Positions 59,185 through 64,000 of a stretch of DNA of 64,000 nucleotides are shown here, one piece after another (position 1 is the stretch's first letter; the number at the start of each line of letters is the position of its first letter). The position numbers and the translations under genes were made by a program. Source of the DNA: Verpa conica (taxonomy: Eukaryota > Ascomycota > Pezizomycetes > Pezizales > Morchellaceae); the NCBI GenBank assembly GCA_033030425.1, contig JAUFSD010000008.1, positions 1,364,001-1,428,000 of the forward strand, given 5' to 3'. A model generated the notes under the pieces. It did no database searches, was not told the origin of the DNA, and saw only the letters and a program-made list of their open reading frames with translations.

Positions 59185-61846
59185 ATGTCACCCGCAGTCA
59201 CCCTCCCCCTTCACCCTCTTAATCCTCTCACTTCAGATGAGATCCGGTCATGTGCTGCCGCCTTAAAGTCCGCATACCCTCCCTCCGCAGACCTTCAATT
59301 CAAAGCCATCACCCTCAAAGAGCCTACAAAAGCCTCATTAATCTCCTGGCTCGAAGGTAACGACGACAGGCCTCCACGCCAAGGCTATATCTCCTATTAT
59401 GTCCGCAACACCGACAAACTCTTCGAAGCCATTGTACTACTTGAAGAAGGCGAGCCGGCGGTGCTGGAGAGTAACTTTAGGGTCAAAGAGGGTTGCCATG
59501 CCCATGCTGATTATCAAGAGATTGTGCAAGTCGAGAAAATTGTGCTGCAGGATGAAATGGTGAAGGCAGAACTTGCGAAATTAGAGTTGCCGGAGGGGAC
59601 TGTTGTTATTTCTGATCCATGGGTTTGGGGTACGTTTCCTCCTGCGTTTTATCCCTTGCCTTGTATCAGAAAGCATAGGCTATAACGAAAGTTATTGCCA
59701 AGTTTTGCCTGCCAAGGCTATAAATACCATGTTGTGGAGAGCTTATCTTATCAATCAATTACTTCAGGTTCCGATGGAGTTGAAGACCTCCGTCGTCAAT
59801 TCCAATGTTTCCTCTATATCCAAGACCCAAACAGTAAAAACCCGGACTCGAATCACTACGCGTTCCCGTTGTCCATATGCCCTGTTTTCGATGCTCAGAC
59901 AAAAAAGGTCACACGAGTCGAGAACCTACCCATGGGGTCTAATTTCACACCCACTCTACCAAAACCATACAAGATTCCTCCCCCAGCCGAGTATATCCCC
60001 GAGGGCCAACCATCACTCAGAACAGATTTGAAACCTTATCAGGTGGTCCAACCGGAGGGGGCTTCATTCCGGGTCTCGGAGGAGTATGCTGGAGGGGCAG
60101 TTGTGGAATGGCAAAAGTGGAGATTCCGGGTGGGGTTTAACCATCGTGAAGGAATAGTGCTGTATAATATTACATATGATGGGAGGAGTTTGTTCTGGAG
60201 GGTTTCACTGAGTGATATGAATATCCCTTATGCAGATCCGAGAAGCCCGTACCACAAGAAGGCGGCGTTTGATCTAGGGGATGCTGTAAGTATTTACCCC
60301 CCCTTCCCATCTCCGAGTCATAAGGTGTCACTCGACTTTGACTGACGAGGAAAATAGGGAGCGGGAGTTATGGCGAATAACCTCAAACTAGGATGCGATT
60401 GTTTGGGCTTGATTCACTATCTATCGGCAACTCTAAGTGATGATAAAGGAGACCCCATCGATATGCCCAATGTGGTTTGCATCCACGAACAAGATGCTGG
60501 CATTGGCTTCAAGCACACAAACTATCGCACCGGTAGGGCTGTCGTCACTCGTAGCCGAGAACTAGTCCTTCAGTCTATCATTACTGTTTCAAACTATGAG
60601 TACATCCTAGCCTTTATCTTCAATCAAGCCGGAGAGATGAGCTACGAGGTACGCGCCACGGGGATTCTTAGCACTGCCCCAATTGAGGAAGGTGTTGAGG
60701 TCCCATGGGGTACCGTTGTCCACCCAGGTGTACTCGCAGCTCACCATCAACACATCTTCTCCCTACGAGTAGACCCCGCACTCGATGGTCATGAGAATAG
60801 AGTTGTTTATGAAGAAGCCCACGCTTTGCCTAGGGACCCGGAAACTAACCCCCATGGTGTGGGATACGTTACGCACGAAACTGTTATTGAGCGTTCATCG
60901 GGCCACAACACACACCCCGAAAGGAACAGGATCTTCAAAATCCAAAATGCAAGAGTTAGGAACAAGATTAATGGCAAGCCGGTTGGCTATAAGATTGCTG
61001 TTCCACCGTTCCAGAAGATGTTAGCCGATAAGGAGAGTTGGCACTATAAAAGAGCCGAGTTTGCAGACAACGCTATCTATGTCACAAAATACCAGGAAGA
61101 TGAATTTTGGGCTGCAGGCAAGTGGACGAACCAGTCAAGAGGCGGTGAAGGGGTTCGTACTTGGGCTGCAAGGGATGATGAGGTTTTAGACGAGAATTTG
61201 GTTGTCTGGGTTCAGTTCGGTGGGTTCCCCGTTCCCTCTTTTCTCTTCTCGGCAATCTCGGCGTGGGGTATTGGTGGTGCTTGTATCCCGGTATTGTGCG
61301 GTATGGCTATTACCGGTCCAGCGGAGCACCTTGCAGTGCCACAAAGGGGGGAATTACCGAGAACCGTAGTGTCTCAGAACACTGGGGATCGAGTCTAAGC
61401 GAGTGGGGGTTTCAACGTCACTACTGGAGGCCATGTTTTTCATGAGGGAATTACAGCTAATTGTTAACCAGGAATCAACCACATTCCCAGGATTGAGGAC
61501 TTTCCAGTAAGTTTTATTCTAAATCTAACCTTAGGGCCAGTCTGATGATTAGATATAGATTATGCCTTGCGAGACAATAAGGGTTTCATTTAAGCCAGTC
61601 AATTTCTTTGAGAGAAACCCGGCACTAGACGTCCCGCAATCCACGTATGTCATGCCCTTTATCCACTAACATATAGATGTTTACTGATCCTATTGAGCAT
61701 GCAGGCAAGCATTCAACAAGAGTGTCTTATTAAGTAATGAACCGAGAGGCGCGGAAGTGCATAAACAGCCTAGAATCACAGCCGTTATTGGGAAGAATGG
61801 GGTGTTGGATAATAGTCGAAATGGATGCTGTGGGGGTAAGGACTAG
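59185..61846 (+). CDS. copper amine oxidase (primary-amine oxidase)
   Basis: Six exons: 59185-59629, 59768-60285, 60358-61219, 61472-61506, 61559-61644, 61705-61846 (695 aa). The start MSPAVTLPLHPLNPLT is typical of intracellular or peroxisomal fungal enzymes; no signal peptide. Residues: catalytic base Asp317 in AAFDLGDAGAG, topaquinone precursor Tyr401 in VSNYEYI, copper ligands His451 and His453 in HHQHIF, and third ligand His612 in GINHIPRIEDFP, encoded by a 35-nt exon. The enzyme oxidises primary amines to aldehyde, ammonia and hydrogen peroxide. The third intron is long (252 nt) and its first part stays open in frame to a stop at 61398, so retention would lose His612. The C-terminus shows no obvious SKL signal. 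Confidence 0.93.
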
Positions 61847-63025
61847 TTGAGTTGCGAATGTGGGGGCTGTTTGTTCCTAGTGTATATTCCTTGATTTCAT
61901 GTTATCTTCTCTTTTTTTGTATCTGGGTACAGGCTGAGTTTCCTCTGTAACTTCTTTTGTGGATTATCAACTTTGTCTTTCCTCGGCTGTGACAAATATC
62001 TGTAGTATTACTAACGAAGGATGAATGAATGACATGGATTAGAGTAACGGATCTAGACGGATGTGGGCCTTTTGGGGGGTGTCTGGTATGGGTGTAAACA
62101 AAATAGGATACTGTAATGTGCGAACATAGTATATTAGAGCGGCCGGCGGCGGGTATCCACGGAAATAGACTACTAGCATTGAACAGCACTGGATGACCAG
62201 TATGTGTAATAACGGCGCACGCTCCGGTAGAAGCCGGGCCTAGCCCAAGGCTACTCATACCTGGCACAAAAGGTAGTGCTCTTACCTGAAAATATACGAT
62301 TACGGTGTAGACTTGGTTATTCTCGGTGTTTCCTATAAATTTCAGTCATGAGTTATCACTCGGGTTTATGTATTATTGCTCTGGGTTATTACCCTTATTG
62401 TTGTCCTGAGTCGTAGGGCCTCTCGGGCCGTTTTAGTTTCTTTACTCATTATGAGATTGTGGGTGTCTCGGTAATGGAAGCGGGGTGAGACAGGTCTAGC
62501 CTTGTACCAAAGAAAGAAACGCTCGAGACACCAAGTGCCCCTGCATACAAAAACGTGCTGGGAGTCGGGGCAGCGATAGGTGGAACATGCCTGTGCCTGT
62601 ATCGGTTGCGCTCGGGAGGGATATCTAAGCTTGGGTTTATCGAGTGATAAATGATGCATATATATCGTAGAGGAGAAGGAGCACTAATCTACAACAGCCA
62701 TAGAGGAGGAAATAGAGAAGGAGTAAAAATAAGTTTTATATTATCTACATATTTTCAATACTAAGGGCGTTTAGGAGGACAGTAAGGCTCAATTTGGTTG
62801 CTACACGAACCCGCGATATTTCCGTTTCTAGGCTCACTAGGCCCTGTTCTCTTGAAGAGCCCAAAGATGTTAACACGTTTTTAGGGATATACTATTTTCT
62901 ATAATATATGTAGATGATCTATAGCTTCTAACACATGCCTAAGTTTGTATAGACAAAAACTCACTCGTATAACACCCCCCCCCCTATCTGTGCAAAAAGC
63001 TGGTATCACAGGTCTCTTAGTCAAA
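61847..63025. other. intergenic between convergent genes
   Basis: Contains 3' ends of the amine oxidase (+) and the Erv1 gene (-). A C10 run is near 62975. Small open frames here have no support. Confidence 0.55.
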
Positions 63026-63775
63026 TCAATCGCATCTTCCATCTTTCCAACCAGTCCTCCAGCGCTCCTCCCACTTTGAGCAATCAAACTCCTTCTTCCC
63101 CAGCTTCCGGTTAACGTTGTTATGGGCATTACACATCCACAACCCAAACTCATTCCTACCACTCAGGTGCCCCCTTCCCCCTTCAGGTTCAACAACCTTG
63201 AGCTTATTTTCCGGTTCTTGAATGTATCCCTGAAAATCCTCCGCGCAGACCCAGCATGGGTAGACTTGTGAGAACAAGGAGATGAACCTTTTCATCTCCC
63301 CCTGCTGCACCGGGGAAGCGGTAGACGGGTATGCTGCCGCTATAGTATGGAGGAGGGTCCATGTTGAGCGACCGAGGGTTTCAACATCAGGTGGACAGTC
63401 TTCCGGCACTGTAATGACACTGTTAGAACTTGCTCCTTCCCCTTCTCCTCCTCATCCGATCAGTATATCTGTGCCTCACATGTTGTAGAGGTTGTAGTAG
63501 TCGGTGAGGTATCCGACTTGTCTAGTTGAGGTGTAGATGCGACTTGCTTCGTCCAGTCTCGAAAACTTGTGCATGAACGGCATCTAGCGTATTGTTAACA
63601 TTATGTCTAAAGCGGCTCCCCCCCCCCCAACTCCATCCCTCCCTGCAACTCACGGCTTGCCATTCTTGTCCAACACAACTTTGCCCTTCGGGAAGGCTTT
63701 CTTTGTGGGTAATGGGATCCCCTGAAGCGTTTGTGTATCCTCTGAGGACGCGTTCGGGGTCTCGCCTTGTGGCAT
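63026..63775 (-). CDS. ERV1: Erv1/ALR FAD-dependent sulfhydryl oxidase
   Basis: Three exons, 63775-63654, 63583-63480 and 63408-63026, give 202 aa. The N-terminal part has KVVLDKNGKPCRSCTSFRDW (split as KVVLDKNGKP and CRSCTSFRDW) with the shuttle pair Cys42/Cys45. After a Thr/Ser linker come the FAD-binding helices: LGRSTWTLLHTIAAAYP, active-site pair Cys127-Cys130 in YPCWVC, WMCNAHNNVN with Cys168 paired to Cys185, and the C-terminal W..RW. The protein works with Mia40 in the mitochondrial intermembrane space to oxidise imported Cys-rich proteins, passing electrons to cytochrome c. All essential residues are present and the length is normal. Intron 1 contains a C11 run (63618-63628). Confidence 0.95.
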
Positions 63776-64000
63776 GGTGGGGGGTTTCGGTTCGATACAG
63801 GCACCAGAACATGGCCTATGGCAAGTGCCGCGGGTTTTCGAGTAGCCTTTGGTTACCCGGCTTCCTCATTAAACCCATGATCTAAAGTACGCTTATATAT
63901 GGTAATATATATCCCTAAATCGCATAAGAATAAAAAAAATGCCTGAAAGGGGGTCACTTTAGCCATATCTATCAAGTGGTTTAATAATATATACTGTGCC
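63776..64000. other. upstream region of ERV1
   Basis: The Erv1 promoter; no other gene is seen before the window ends. Confidence 0.5.

Noticed and set aside
1..64000. tRNA genes, CRISPR arrays, bacterial-type operons
   Set aside because: No tRNA B-box with matching arms was found by eye, and the genome is eukaryotic so the other classes do not apply.

Overview
The window is nuclear DNA from a filamentous ascomycete (Pezizomycotina). Genes are split by short GT..AG introns (mostly 46-90 nt) with CTAAC/CTGAC-like branch sites, and the proteins belong to families typical of moulds: a DUF3176 membrane protein, fungal cutinase, GH3, GH43 and GH115 hydrolases, full-size ABCG transporter, fungal amino-acid/choline/GABA permease. 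A 5S rRNA gene stands alone rather than in an rDNA array. Gene density is low: intergenic stretches of 1-4 kb hold small inverted-repeat elements. This suggests a repeat-bearing lineage, but the species cannot be named from the sequence.

Layout. 0.7-2.6 kb (-): DUF3176 membrane protein. 2.6-6.7 kb: gene desert with a MITE-like element and a roughly 1.15 kb inverted-repeat element. 6.7-37.1 kb: an island of plant-cell-wall genes made of a secreted GH3 beta-glucosidase (+), a GH43 exo-arabinofuranosidase (+), a cutinase (-), a GH3-PA14 beta-glucosidase (-), a GH115 alpha-glucuronidase (+) and a GH43 endo-arabinanase (+). Interspersed among these are a 5S rRNA gene, an EI24/RRT8-like membrane protein, a hypothetical gene, a possible decayed gene, and a giant nuclear-looking protein (about 1636 aa, -) with an N-terminal Ulp1/C48 protease-like domain. 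38.3-42.5 kb (-): full-size ABCG transporter. 46.4-48.6 kb (-): APC-superfamily permease. 51.9-53.9 kb (-): uncharacterised multi-pass membrane protein. 55.7-57.1 kb (-) and 59.2-61.8 kb (+): a zinc alcohol dehydrogenase and a copper amine oxidase, divergently transcribed from a shared 2 kb region. 63.0-63.8 kb (-): Erv1 sulfhydryl oxidase.

How the genes may work together. The left half can act on cutin, arabinan side chains (endo plus exo GH43), glucuronoxylan (GH115) and released beta-glucosides (two GH3), so it reads as a biomass-degradation neighbourhood. The right half holds a permease, an amine oxidase and an aldehyde-reductase-type dehydrogenase, compatible with uptake and oxidation of an amine followed by reduction of the aldehyde.

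The least familiar object is the Ulp1-like giant gene at 22.2-27.4 kb. Its protease-like domain keeps the His, Gln and Cys of the family but has Asn where the catalytic Asp should be. It is followed by a Cys cluster, nuclear localisation signals, apparently duplicated modules and a long Lys/Ala/Glu-rich coiled coil.

Exon joins were deduced by hand from splice signals, reading frame and family similarity; most keep frame exactly, and uncertain joins are flagged.
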